64,000 nucleotides of DNA from Acetobacteraceae bacterium (GCA_030041375.1 JASHOA010000051.1:1-64000), one strand, 5' to 3'; counted from the stretch's first letter, positions 1-10,843 are shown. Numbers and translations are program-made. The notes: a model not told the origin generated them from the sequence alone.

Positions 1-109
1 CCCGACCGGCAGTACGGGCCTCCGCCGCAGCAAAACGACGCAGCCCCCGCTCGTCCAGCACCGGGGCAAGCGCCGCGTAGCGCAACGTGATGGCCGCTTC
101 GTCGATCAC
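1..109 (-). pseudogene. ISAzo13-type transposase, N-terminal part (partial)
   Basis: Reading leftward from a GTG at 109, a frame of 36 codons runs off the window edge. It carries the peptide LRYAALAPVLDERGLRRFAA, which matches the opening of ISAzo13-family transposases. Only this N-terminal piece is visible, so it cannot be said whether the rest of the gene is intact outside the window. It is the left-most member of the IS cluster. Confidence 0.5.
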
Positions 110-211
110 GCCGCGAGTCTAGGACACCACGCCACCGCGCCGGAATCCCAAAAATGGGCGAAGCACACGCGATTCAGTTATTTTTCAACAAATCCTAACC
201 CGGCGATCCAC

Positions 212-433
212 ATGGTATCGGCCTTCGCGGCGCGCCAGCGGCTCGTGCTCGGCCAAGTCAAAGTCGCTGAAAAGTCCAACGAAATCATTGGCATCCCGAA
301 GCTGCGAGAGATGCTGGCGATCGAGGGGGCGATCGCGACCATCGATGCCATGGGCTGCCAGCGCGAGATCGCCCAGAAGGTGATGGACAAGAAGGCCGAC
401 TACGTTCTCGCGTTGAAAGGGTCTGGTGCACTT
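212..433 (+). pseudogene. ISAs1-family transposase fragment
   Basis: The frame encodes MVSAFAARQRLVLGQVKVAE followed by IDAMGCQREIAQK and DYVLALKG, the central DDE-type catalytic segment typical of ISAs1-family transposases. The similarity stops at about 430, where the sequence passes into unrelated DNA next to the ISL3 remnant. Both ends of the roughly 370-residue protein are missing, so the fragment should be inactive. The frame stays open upstream of the ATG, so 212 marks the clear similarity and not a real start. Confidence 0.7.
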
Positions 434-445
434 TCGGTGCAGGTT

Positions 446-874
446 CTAGATCTGTAATGGCATCAATCGGGCACGAAGCAGGTCAACACCGGCCCGGCCG
501 TACATGGTCCGCTTCAGCGTCTTGAGCCTGTTGATCTGACCTTCGGTTTGCCCATTGCTCCAGGGTTCCAGCACGGCATTCCGTACGGCCTCGATGTCAT
601 GCCGCAACGCTCTGGCATATCGTTGGATACCATAAATGCCGGACCGGCGTGCGTCGTTCATCCAGTCGTCCAATTTTTCTACCGTACCACCGCGGAGCAG
701 CCCGCGAAACCGCATCGCCAGATGGCGCATCGTCGTGAATTCAGCTGAGGCGGCCCTGAGTGCGTCGACGTTCACAATCTGCCGCGTCGTCATCTGGCGA
801 CGCGGCTTGATGCAAAGCGCCGCCGCGACGAGGGGCGAGATCCGGCGACCGGTCATTGGATCTATCACACGCAC
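446..874 (-). pseudogene. ISL3-family transposase, C-terminal fragment
   Basis: The product ends with PWSNGQTEGQINRLKTLKRT and MYGRAGVDLLRARLMPL, the hallmark C-terminus of ISL3-family transposases. Only about 140-160 residues remain of a protein that is normally over 400 long; the N-terminal and most of the catalytic part are absent. The reading frame stays open a little upstream of 874, to about 930, without a better start. It lies antisense to the flanking ISAs1 and IS630 fragments, which fits successive independent insertions. Confidence 0.7.
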
Positions 875-946
875 GGGCAGCGGAGCTGGCGCCTCCTGGT
901 CGGCCGCTAGTACCCGCTTTTCTTCTTGGGTGAGTCGTGATTCAAG

Positions 947-1246
947 ATGGGGATGATTCCCGAAGCGAGAGAAGTTCGGTTGAAGCCGAAGGAACGGAAG
1001 GTGCTTGAGGCCCGCTGCCGGTCTGCGCTGACGGCACAGCGCGACGTGAGGCGGGCACGGATCGTGCTGCTGGCGGCGACCCGGCGCAGCACCCGCTCGA
1101 TTGCCGAAGAGGTCGGTGTCCAGCCGGCGGTGGTCAGTCAGTGGCGGCGGCGGTTTGCCGAGGAGGGTGTGGAAGGGCTGAAGGACCGCCCGCGTGGAGC
1201 GCCGCCGCGGCTCTACGGCGCGCCGACGAACCGGCGCATTCTCTGA
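947..1246 (+). pseudogene. IS630-type transposase, N-terminal HTH fragment
   Basis: The 99-residue frame has the two-part helix-turn-helix head of IS630-like transposases: RRARIVLLAA, then SIAEEVGVQPAVVSQWRRRF and the proline/glycine-rich linker LKDRPRGAPP. It stops before the DDE catalytic domain. An intact member would be roughly 330-360 residues, so this is a 3'-truncated remnant. Confidence 0.65.
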
Positions 1247-1570
1247 TGTTCGTTGTCAATCATATTGGGCACGGCTGCGCGATCCGCACCGGGAGTGCAG
1301 AGGGACGGTGCGGGTGGCTGTTGTGCAACGCAAGAGGCAGGGCCGCTGAGACGACGGTTGGCAAACTCTGATGCGCGGATTGGATACCGCATCTCCGTGT
1401 GTTCGTCCGGGGCTGCCTCGATCTGCCAGCGGGCGTCGATTGATATCGGCCACACAATTGTCCTCGAGGATTCCCCACCGGGGCCCTGCCCCCAGCGATG
1501 CGCAACAGGGATCTCGGTTGTCTCTGCTTTTTCTCCCCTTGAAGCTGATGACCGAAGCTGTGGCTGCCGG
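1247..1570. other. non-coding stretch between IS remnants
   Basis: No convincing gene is present; the short open frames in several phases show no recognisable motif. The stretch probably contains the 3' flank of the IS110-type element together with debris of older insertions. Confidence 0.4.
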
Positions 1571-2689
1571 TCAGCTCGCCAGATGCGGCTCGACTTTCCG
1601 TCCGATCGCCCACAGGAACGCCGACATTTCCCGCGCGATCGCTACAGTGACGACAGTTTGGCGTTTGCCATTGGCTATGAGCCTGCGGTAACGGCGGCAC
1701 AGCCTCACCTGTGCCTTCCAGGCAATATCGCGCACAGCTTTCGATAAGCCATCCTGCCGTTCCTGCAGCAGGCGGCTCATCCGCCCCGGAAAGCGATACG
1801 TCCAGGCACCCTCGATGAGCACGCGACGCGCTCGACTATTGCCCGTCTTGGTGATGTGGCTACGCCGAACCCGTTCGCCGGTCGAGCTCTCGCAGGGTAC
1901 CAGGCCGAGATAGGCCATCAGTTGGCGGGGGCTGTCGAACCGGCGCACGTCGCCGACCTCGGCGACGAAGGTGACCGCGGTCAAGAAGGCGACGCCACGC
2001 AGCGCCTGGTAGGCCGCGATCACCGGTGCCATGGACCACGACCCCACCGTTTCCGTGACCTGCTCGGTCAAGCGCGCAAGTCGAGTCTCGGCATCCTCGA
2101 TCGCTCGGCGATACTCCGCCAGAACGAGATGCTGTGCCGGATGGTCGAAAGCCTGCTCGCACAACCATCTCGTATGCGCCTTGGTCCAAGGAGTGCGACC
2201 GGTGAAGATCCGGCCATGGCGTAGCAGGAAGGATTGTAGGTGCTGCCTGGTGCGCCGCAGGGCTTCCATTGCGGCTTCTCGCGCGCGCACGAGTTCACGC
2301 ACGGCCTCGTGTCCCGGATCTGGCACCCAGACTGAGGTGAGCTCTCCGGCACGGTGCAGCTTGGCCAGGGTCAGCGCATCCCGGCGGTTGGTCTTAACCC
2401 GCTCGCCCGGCCGCTTCGGGATCAACGAGGGCGCGACGACGACGCAATCGTGGCCAAGCGATTTGATCTGTCGGTACAAGCCGTAACCGGTCGGGCCCGC
2501 CTCATAGCAAAAGACCATCCGCCGGTGCCGTTTGGCAAGTTTTGTCGCAACACGGGCAACGGCGGCGGACGTGCTGTCGATGTCACCAAGAAAGCGCACC
2601 TCTCCATCGCGTCCCGCCTCGGCCACGGCGACCGAAATCTTCAGCTTCGACGTATCCAGTCCGACGTAAACTTCGCTATCTTGCTGCAC
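1571..2689 (-). CDS. IS110-family transposase
   Basis: This is a full-length DEDD-type transposase of about 372 residues, the only apparently intact one in the window. The N-terminal RuvC-like domain starts with VYVGLDTSKLKISVAVAE (first catalytic Asp near residue 12) and continues with CYEAGPTGYGLYRQ and KTNRRDALTLAKLHRAGEL. The C-terminal Transposase_20 domain has FDSPRQLMAYLGLVPCESST, followed by KTGNSRARRVLIEGAW. GTG at 2689 is chosen because the family domain begins six residues later; the frame is open 21 codons further upstream. The element sits directly beside the truncated IS701-type gene. Confidence 0.85.
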   Translation of the reverse strand: MQQDSEVYVGLDTSKLKISVAVAEAGRDGEVRFLGDIDSTSAAVARVATKLAKRHRRMVFCYEAGPTGYGLYRQIKSLGHDCVVVAPSLIPKRPGERVKTNRRDALTLAKLHRAGELTSVWVPDPGHEAVRELVRAREAAMEALRRTRQHLQSFLLRHGRIFTGRTPWTKAHTRWLCEQAFDHPAQHLVLAEYRRAIEDAETRLARLTEQVTETVGSWSMAPVIAAYQALRGVAFLTAVTFVAEVGDVRRFDSPRQLMAYLGLVPCESSTGERVRRSHITKTGNSRARRVLIEGAWTYRFPGRMSRLLQERQDGLSKAVRDIAWKAQVRLCRRYRRLIANGKRQTVVTVAIAREMSAFLWAIGRKVEPHLAS

Positions 2690-2784
2690 GGCTCGTCCCC
2701 TATGCGTGAGGCTCGGCGCCGGCCTATCCAGCGCAACCCTCGCTCGTCGCATGCTGCGGGACGAGCCACCCCTCGCACGACGAA

Positions 2785-3826
2785 CATACGGTCTGCCAGG
2801 TAGCGGTCAGCCTTTCGCTCGCCAACGATCATGCGAGCTTGCCGGTGGCCTACCGGCTGTATTTGCCGGAAGCCTGGGCCGAGGATTCCCTCCGGCGTGA
2901 CAAGGCCGGGATACCCGACGCGGTCATATTCCAGACCAAGCCGGAGATTGCGCTCGGGCAGATCGGCGACGCCAAGGACGCCGGGCTGCCGCCTGCCACC
3001 GTGTTGGCCGACGCCGGCTACGGCGTCGACACGAGCTTCCGCGATGGCATCACGGCGCTCGGTCTCCTTTATGTCGTCGGCATCCACCCCACGACCAGCC
3101 TCTGGCCGCCGGGCACGGGGCCATTGCCGCCCAAGCGCTGGCGTGGACAGGGGCGTCCGCCTTCACGGATCCGGCGCGATCCCGGACATCAGCCGGTCTC
3201 GGCCAGGGAACTCGCGTTCGCGTTGCCCAAGTCCGCCTGGCGCCGGGTCACCTGGCGGGAAGGCACGAACACCAAGCTTGCCTCCCGTTTCGCTGCCGTT
3301 CGGGTACGACCGGCGCATCGCGACTACCACCGTACCAGCCCGAGACCCGAAGAGTGGTGCCTGATCGAATGGCCGAAGGGCGAGTCCGAACCGAGCAAAT
3401 ATTGGTTCTCGACGCTGCCCCCAGAGACCCGCCTCAGAGCGCTCGTCGACCTCGCCAAGCTGCGGTGGCGGATCGAACGTGACTATCAGGACCTGAAGCA
3501 GGAACTGGGCCTCGGCCATTACGAGGGACGTGGCTGGCGCGGATTCCACCATCACGCCAGCCTGACGATCGCCGCCTACGGATTCCTGATCGCCAAACGG
3601 GCGGCGATTCCCCCCTCAGCCCCCGGCACCGTCTGGTTCCGCAAAGCGCCTCGCCTACCCCGTAGTTATCGACCCCGCGGATCCGCCAATCCGAACTGAG
3701 CGCCACGTCGCCAATTCCGTTGCCACGCTTCGCATCGCCATCGCCCGCCAACTGGCCCGCTCCATCCAGCGCTGCCCATGCTGCCAGCGGAGAATAACCT
3801 CGGCCGGATCACTTATGACACAGTAA
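2785..3826 (+). pseudogene. IS701-family transposase, 5'-truncated and frameshifted
   Basis: The preserved part begins with VCQVAVSLSLANDHASLPVA and YRLYLPEAWAED, which lie in the middle of IS701-type transposases, and runs through VLADAGYGVD, the RWRIERDYQDLKQELGLGHY catalytic block and FHHHASLTIAAYGFL. The first frame stops at 3699. The expected C-terminus continues in the next frame (RTERHVANSVATLR, then RCPCCQRR) to a TAA at 3824-3826, so one base was gained or lost near 3680-3690. The 5' half is missing where the IS110-type element abuts. The gene is therefore dead at both ends. Confidence 0.75.
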
Positions 3827-4049
3827 GAATAGGCAAAGTAGCGCCCTTTTCCGAGGAGTCTTGACCAGATCAATCGCCAGCATTCTGGATCTCCTCCTAC
3901 CATCGAGTCCATTTCTCGGGCCAGTGCATGGTGTCAACGCCAGTCATTGTTGTTGCCAGCAACGTCGCGGCGTTGGCCGGGATATCGATGACTGCCTGCG
4001 GGAGATGCGGAGGTTCGAGGCTGGCCAGCAGCCGTCAGTCGGGCTTTCC

Positions 4050-5378
4050 TCACTTTAGTTGATGCTCCTGCTCCCACTGCTGTTGAGCCTTGAGGACGCT
4101 CTGCGCCTGCTGGAAAAGGGTGTCGATTGTGTTGGAGCTCGAGAGCGGCCCAGTGACACTTACGTACGCCCCACAATCCGGCTCGAAGGTGATTACTCCG
4201 CCATTTGGTAGATTCGCGACGTTCACGAACCTCGGGTCCGGAATCTTGAGTTTCTCGAATTGGACAACATTCACTGTTCCAGTTTTATCCCGGGAATTTG
4301 ATTTCTCGATTGCCGTCAGCACTTCGTACCACCATGTCACCTGAAGCGTTACCATCTGGCATGCCGAGTAAGGGAAGCCCTTCTGGGGCTCATGCTGTGC
4401 CTTCAGGAAATAACCTCCAGCATCCTGCGCCATCGGCGGCATTTCGTTAGAGCCAATTATTCGATAGAGCCATCCATCACCTTGGGTGGCCTGCCTTGCT
4501 TTGGTTCCCGATCCGGCTCCGGTCGACCAGTTTGTTTTGACGACCGCCGTGAGAGTAAGATTGTTGGGTAACAGATGCCAGCAGTTGTCCGATGAGGTGG
4601 AACTCCCGTCGGTCTCGAAGGGCCCCGTGGCATCGACCACTACTGGGAGCGACAAGGCCGGCGTAAGTCCGAACCAAGCGGACTCCGAGAGTTCGACACG
4701 CCGTTGTGCGTCTGGGCAAACGTACTTCTTGAATACTTCGAAGGCTCGGTGGTCTTGAGGCGAAATTGGCTCCCTCGACTGACGTGTAAGCACACCTGCA
4801 CCTGCAACTCCGATTACTGCGCCCGCCGCCGCGCCCCAAGGTCCCCCGATAGCAAATCCCGTGGCGGCTCCGGTTCCCACGGCAGTTATGACGGCTGGCA
4901 GATTGCTTTGGGTCGAAATGGTTATCTTGCTATATGCGATTTGACTGCCCGGCAGCGGGTCTCCGCTGATATTCGTCTGGTTCCACGGAAAGAAGTTATC
5001 ACCCTTTGCCTCGTAGAGTGGGCCGTCGTATGGCGCCGCAACGGATTTCGTTCCCACGCCCTTGAAGCACTGCCACCAGTTCTCTTTCGTGGTTCCCTTT
5101 GGGCAGGGCTGAGTAGGGGCGCCACCCTGCGAACCCGCCCCTCCCGACTTCGAGCTATCGAGCAGTATCGTCCCCTTTTGCAGCGCGAATACCAAGCCGT
5201 CCACAGGAACGTCGGTGACGTCTATTATCTTAGTCGAAGGATCCCCCTTGGCGTCAGGAGACGGGTATTCCGGGTAGATAATTCTTGTTTGGGCGCACCC
5301 GCCCATCACGAGGAACACAAGAGTTGCAAGCGTCGCCTGCCGCGCCCTGCCCGATCGGAAAGTTGGAGTTTCGGCCAA
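4050..5378 (-). CDS. putative lipoprotein of unknown function
   Basis: The 442-residue product has a typical short export signal (TLATLVFLVMGGC) with a lipidation cysteine at about residue 28, so it is probably anchored in the outer or inner membrane. Residues 162-198 form a glycine/alanine-rich hydrophobic stretch (GFAIGGPWGAAAGAVIGVAG) like a glycine-zipper segment. The rest looks extracytoplasmic, with several cysteines and aromatic residues. TTG at 5378 is preferred over an earlier in-frame start because GGAGGG lies four bases upstream and it puts the signal at the N-terminus. No family was recognised. By eye the region is less GC-rich than the core genes, and it lies next to the IS cluster, so it is probably acquired. 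Confidence 0.6.
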   Translation of the reverse strand: MAETPTFRSGRARQATLATLVFLVMGGCAQTRIIYPEYPSPDAKGDPSTKIIDVTDVPVDGLVFALQKGTILLDSSKSGGAGSQGGAPTQPCPKGTTKENWWQCFKGVGTKSVAAPYDGPLYEAKGDNFFPWNQTNISGDPLPGSQIAYSKITISTQSNLPAVITAVGTGAATGFAIGGPWGAAAGAVIGVAGAGVLTRQSREPISPQDHRAFEVFKKYVCPDAQRRVELSESAWFGLTPALSLPVVVDATGPFETDGSSTSSDNCWHLLPNNLTLTAVVKTNWSTGAGSGTKARQATQGDGWLYRIIGSNEMPPMAQDAGGYFLKAQHEPQKGFPYSACQMVTLQVTWWYEVLTAIEKSNSRDKTGTVNVVQFEKLKIPDPRFVNVANLPNGGVITFEPDCGAYVSVTGPLSSSNTIDTLFQQAQSVLKAQQQWEQEHQLK

Positions 5379-5730
5379 TTTACCCTCCGTTATCCGGGCC
5401 TCCTGGCTGCTGGCCAGCAGCGCGACCACCGGTCTCCTTCAGGTTTTGCGCGGGACGCCGGATTCGCTGTCCGGCTGTTTCTTAGCCCCAAAACTATCAC
5501 TTCGAAATGACCCAGCCAGGCAATGTTAGGATGTCCACAGAGCCGTTTCTGGAACAATCAAATTCGAGTCACAACTTCGTGACAGCAGACCGCGGGGATC
5601 GTTAGGTTTGACAGGAATTCGGTAGCTCCAAGTCGATATTCCAGCTCGGCCCCAGGACCCCAAAAACAGACTTTCGACAGCACCACGAAGGGCAGCACAC
5701 ACAATAATGGGGCGCCCCGTGCTTCCCTAG
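5379..5730. other. intergenic stretch without gene
   Basis: Nothing coding is convincing here. The stretch holds the upstream region of the lipoprotein gene (minus strand) and leads into an acyl-CoA dehydrogenase remnant. It is less GC-rich than the core genome. Confidence 0.4.
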
Positions 5731-5922
5731 CTCGGGCAACTGGCAAGAGAAATCATTGCCCCGCGCGCCGCCGACATCGACCAGAGCGGGAAATATCCCA
5801 CCGGGAATGTCGCGGCACTGCGCGAAGCGGAGCTGCTCGGCTATACGATCCCGGAGAAATTGGGCCGCGGCAGGGGAAGCTCTCTCGACGCGGCGATCAT
5901 CGTCGGGGCGCTGGGCCGGCGT
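5731..5922 (+). pseudogene. acyl-CoA dehydrogenase N-terminal remnant
   Basis: A 60-residue stretch reads REIIAPRAADIDQSGKYP, then NVAALREAELLGYTIPEKLG and SLDAAIIVGALGRR, the N-terminal helical domain of acyl-CoA dehydrogenases. There is no start codon in place (a stop lies just upstream) and the homology ends abruptly near 5922. Nothing of the FAD-binding middle or C-terminal domains follows. It is a leftover of a catabolic gene, probably destroyed by rearrangement in this accessory patch. Confidence 0.6.
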
Positions 5923-5954
5923 GGTACGCTGAGCGACAGCTCTCCTGCATACGC

Positions 5955-6563
5955 TCAGTTCCGGCGTACGCGCACCGAATCCAGGATTTGACTGATCTCT
6001 GCAGTTGTCGGCGCGATATCCGGCGCGGCGCTGCAGACGAAGCCCTGGACGGAGCCGTCATAGCCACCCTGCCATCGCCTGCCGAAGAGGAAATACGCGA
6101 AGCAATGCCGTTCGGGAAAATCGAAGTACAATCCGGTCGCTTTGCCGACGTGGATGATCTCTCCCCAGTTGCCGGCGTTCGGGTTTATGACGGTTATGGC
6201 CTTTTGAAGCCCCGCTCGCAATTTCGTATCGAACGCTGGCGACCGGTACGTGTAGCAACGCAACGTGTTGAAGAGGTCCAGGATTTTAGCGTAGGCAAAG
6301 ATCTCCTGTTGCGATGTCACAGCGCTCGCCGTGTACTGGTAAACCTTGCATTGCTCGGGCCCCTCGTAAATAACCGGCCCCTCGAGACAATTTTGCATCG
6401 GCTCCATTGAGAACCGGGATTGGCTGCAGGGAATCGGATGCCAGGTCGGTTGTGCGGCCTGTTGTGCCGGGACCGAGGCGACGCCGGCGATGACCAAAAA
6501 CGCCGCAAGCGCCGGCAGGTGCGACCGGGCTGCGAAACGCCTCAGGAATTGAATCACATCCAT
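5955..6563 (-). CDS. hypothetical exported protein
   Basis: The predicted 202-residue protein begins MDVIQFLRRFAARSHLPALA and has a hydrophobic core ending in VASVPAQQA, a good Sec signal peptide with cleavage near residue 35. The mature part has at least five cysteines and aromatic clusters (CFAYFLFGRRWQGGYDG), suggesting a small disulfide-bonded periplasmic domain. No family was recognised. The ATG at 6563 was chosen because it places the signal at the N-terminus; the frame is open further upstream and no strong ribosome site decides it. It lies at the border between the accessory patch and the core genes. Confidence 0.5.
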   Translation of the reverse strand: MDVIQFLRRFAARSHLPALAAFLVIAGVASVPAQQAAQPTWHPIPCSQSRFSMEPMQNCLEGPVIYEGPEQCKVYQYTASAVTSQQEIFAYAKILDLFNTLRCYTYRSPAFDTKLRAGLQKAITVINPNAGNWGEIIHVGKATGLYFDFPERHCFAYFLFGRRWQGGYDGSVQGFVCSAAPDIAPTTAEISQILDSVRVRRN

Positions 6564-6803
6564 GGTCGCGCGTGCCACTCTGCGGCATTCTCTCGGCTGC
6601 CAAGCCAGCCCGCAGGCCTCGGGCAATACGCCGACTTCCCTGACCGTCAGCGTTTCGGTAACGTAGCATTTTCCTGAAGGCTTTCGCATTGATTTTCCCG
6701 CTCTGCTCGCGGTCACGTTCCCTTGTACGCTGACTGCCGCATGAGCGCGCCTTGAAAGGCCCTGGGCAAGGGCGAGCCGGGCCGCGGGGCAAATGCCTCG
6801 CCC

Positions 6804-7778
6804 TCACCCCACTCCGTGGAACTCGCGGAACCAGGCGACGAAGCGGGGAATGCCGAGGGCAAGCGGGGTCGCGGGGGAAAAGCCGGCCAATGCGGAAATC
6901 GCCTCGATCGAAGCAAAGGTTTCCTGCACTTCCGAGGTCGGGCGCGGCGCGCTCTGGACGATCGCCTTCAGGCCGAGAGATTGTTCGAGAAGGGAAACGA
7001 GCGTCAGCACCTCTTCGCTCCGGTGATTGCCGATATTGAGCAGGCGATGCGGCGGATTCGTTTCGGGCGGGCGATCGAGGCAGTCGAGCACGCCGGCCAC
7101 GATATCGTCGATATAGGTGAAGTCCCGCCGCAGCCTGCCACCGTCGAAGAGGGTAATCGGCCGGGCTTCGACGATCGCCCTGGCAAAGCTGTAATAGGCC
7201 ATGTCCGGCCGGCCCCACGGGCCATAGACGGTGAAGAAGCGCAGGCCCGTCTCTGGCAATGCAAACTGGTGCGCGTAGCTCGCGCTCATCAATTCGGCGC
7301 CGCGCTTGGTTGCGGCGTAAAGGGAGATCGGCTGGTCCACACGATCGGATTCCGAAAAAGGAAGTGCGGTATTGGCGCCATAGACGGAGGAGGAGCTTGC
7401 GTAAAGAAGGTGGCGGAGACGGGGAAGCAGGCGCGCCGCCTCGAGAATCACGAGATGACCGGCGAGGTTGCTCGCAACGTAGGAGTAGGGATCGACCAGC
7501 GCGTGACGCACTCCCGCCTGCGCCGCCAGATGCACCACGTGGCTTGCCTCCGATTCGGCGGCGAAGAGGGCAAGAATCGCCTCGCGGTCGGTGATGTCGA
7601 GGCGATGGAAGACGAAGGCGGGAAATTCGCCGAGTCGAGCAAGCCGCGCCTCCTTCAGGCGCACGTCGTAATAGGCATTGCAGGAATCGATGCCGACAAC
7701 CCGCTCTCCCCGCACGAGCAGCGAGCGCGCCACGTGATAGCCGATGAAGCCGGCTGCGCCGCTCAGCAGGATCGTCAC
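6804..7778 (-). CDS. NAD-dependent nucleotide-sugar epimerase (UDP-glucuronate epimerase-like)
   Basis: This is an extended short-chain dehydrogenase of 324 residues. It has the N-terminal NAD motif LLSGAAGFIGYHVA, the HLAAQAGVRHALVDPYSYVA segment, the SSSSVYG motif and the catalytic YAATK pair. FTVYGPWGRPDMAYYSF and FTYIDDIVAGVL are characteristic of 4-epimerases acting on UDP-glucuronate. The GTG start at 7778 overlaps the stop of the upstream isomerase gene (GTGA), so the two are translationally coupled. Together with gmhA it points to surface polysaccharide or LPS sugar supply. The exact substrate is inferred. Confidence 0.8.
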   Translation of the reverse strand: MTILLSGAAGFIGYHVARSLLVRGERVVGIDSCNAYYDVRLKEARLARLGEFPAFVFHRLDITDREAILALFAAESEASHVVHLAAQAGVRHALVDPYSYVASNLAGHLVILEAARLLPRLRHLLYASSSSVYGANTALPFSESDRVDQPISLYAATKRGAELMSASYAHQFALPETGLRFFTVYGPWGRPDMAYYSFARAIVEARPITLFDGGRLRRDFTYIDDIVAGVLDCLDRPPETNPPHRLLNIGNHRSEEVLTLVSLLEQSLGLKAIVQSAPRPTSEVQETFASIEAISALAGFSPATPLALGIPRFVAWFREFHGVG

Positions 7779-8368
7779 GAAAGCGGCCGGGTGACGAGGC
7801 GATCCTCGAGCAGCTCCAAAAGCGCGTGTCCGAGCGTGATGTGACACTCCTGGACACGGGCGGTCTCGCGGTCAGGGACGAGCAGGACATGACGACAGAG
7901 CGCGGCGGCGGGCCCGCCGTCCCCACCCAGGAAGCCAACCGTGACGAGGCCCATTTCGCCGGCCGCAGCGAGCGCGAAAAGGATGTTCTCGGATCGGCCG
8001 GAGGTCGAGAGCGCGAACAAAAGATCGCCGGCGCGCCCGAGGCCGCGGAGCGGCCGCTCGAAGGCATGTGCGAAACCGTAATCATTTCCGGCGGCGGTCA
8101 GCGCAATCGGATCCAGGGTGAGAGCAAGCGCCGGGTAGGAGCGGCGCTCATGGCTGGCACGCAAGCGGATCAGGCATTCGGTGGCCAGATGCGCGGCGTC
8201 CGCCGCCGAGCCGCCGTTGCCACAAAAGAGAAGCTTCCCGCCGGCCCGCAGGCTTTTTTCCGCCGCATCGACGACCGTGAGCACGGCCGAGCGAAGGTCG
8301 GTCGCCAGCCGGCGCTTGAGCGCAGCCGAACGTTCCATGATGGAACGGAAGCGTGCCGCCTCATCCAT
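7775..8368 (-). CDS. gmhA: phosphoheptose isomerase (SIS domain)
   Basis: The enzyme converts sedoheptulose 7-phosphate to D-glycero-manno-heptose 7-phosphate, the first step towards ADP-heptose for the LPS core. The 197-residue product has the family motif FCGNGGSAADAAHLATEC, then ALSTSGRSENI in the phosphosugar loop and QECHITLGHALLELLED near the C-terminus. ATG at 8368 is chosen because it gives the usual length; the frame is open further upstream, but that would overlap the preceding gene. Its stop overlaps the start of the downstream epimerase. A related DnaA-initiator-associating (DiaA-like) role is less likely given this context. Confidence 0.82.
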   Translation of the reverse strand: MDEAARFRSIMERSAALKRRLATDLRSAVLTVVDAAEKSLRAGGKLLFCGNGGSAADAAHLATECLIRLRASHERRSYPALALTLDPIALTAAGNDYGFAHAFERPLRGLGRAGDLLFALSTSGRSENILFALAAAGEMGLVTVGFLGGDGGPAAALCRHVLLVPDRETARVQECHITLGHALLELLEDRLVTRPLS

Positions 8369-8379
8369 CTGGGAGGGGC

Positions 8380-8691
8380 TCAGCCGAGTGCAGCCTCGGC
8401 GGTGCGCACCGCCTGTAGCGGCAGCGCCGCCCGCCCGACCACACGCCCACCGATGCAGGCGAGCCAACCTGCGCCTTCGGGTGGCGTCGGCCGGAGTTCG
8501 ACAACGCGCCCGTCAGGATCGAGAGCGACGGCGCGGTAGAGCCGCCAGCCCTCGAACAGCGGACCCTGCAAGCGGACCACGCGCGCCACCGCCCTGCCCT
8601 TCTCGTCCCAGCCGATCCATTCGACGGTGCGCGCCTCGCCAGGGCCTTCCTCGGTCCGTCCCCGCATCCAGTGCAGCCGGGAGGCGCGCAT
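8380..8691 (-). CDS. small conserved-looking hypothetical protein
   Basis: A 103-residue soluble protein, rich in arginine, tryptophan and valine, begins MRASRLHWMRGRTEEG. The start is supported by a GGGAG ribosome site seven bases upstream. It lies 13 bases after the fusA stop and 11 bases before gmhA, so it should be co-transcribed with them. No motif, signal peptide or membrane segment is visible, and I do not recognise a family. The VRLQGPLFEGWRLYRAVALD segment suggests a small beta-rich fold, but this is only an impression. Confidence 0.55.
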   Translation of the reverse strand: MRASRLHWMRGRTEEGPGEARTVEWIGWDEKGRAVARVVRLQGPLFEGWRLYRAVALDPDGRVVELRPTPPEGAGWLACIGGRVVGRAALPLQAVRTAEAALG

Positions 8692-8704
8692 CGCTACTCC
8701 CGCA

Positions 8705-10789
<2,085 letters not shown>

Positions 10790-10812
10790 GGCGGACCTCC
10801 ATCACGGCGGCG

Positions 10813-10843
10813 GGCACGTGTCCGGCCCGGCCGAACACGTGCC
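10813..10843 (-). promoter_or_regulatory. stem-loop in the fusA leader
   Basis: A perfect 9-bp inverted repeat (GGCACGTGT at 10813-10821 and ACACGTGCC at 10835-10843) encloses a GC-rich loop that can pair further (CCGGccCGG). On the minus strand it lies about 24 bases upstream of the fusA start, close to the GGAGGT ribosome site. It could modulate fusA translation or mRNA stability; that role is inferred. Confidence 0.4.

Larger units (their letters stand above)
1..3826. mobile_element. cluster of insertion-sequence remnants
   Basis: Five broken transposase genes and one intact one, from six different IS families, lie end to end. The families, in order, resemble ISAzo13, ISAs1, ISL3, IS630, IS110 and IS701. 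No host gene is visible between them. Only the IS110-type gene is full length, so it is probably the most recent arrival; it abuts an IS701-type gene that has lost its 5' part. Exact element ends and target duplications were not resolved by eye. The family assignments rest on recognised protein motifs. Confidence 0.75.
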
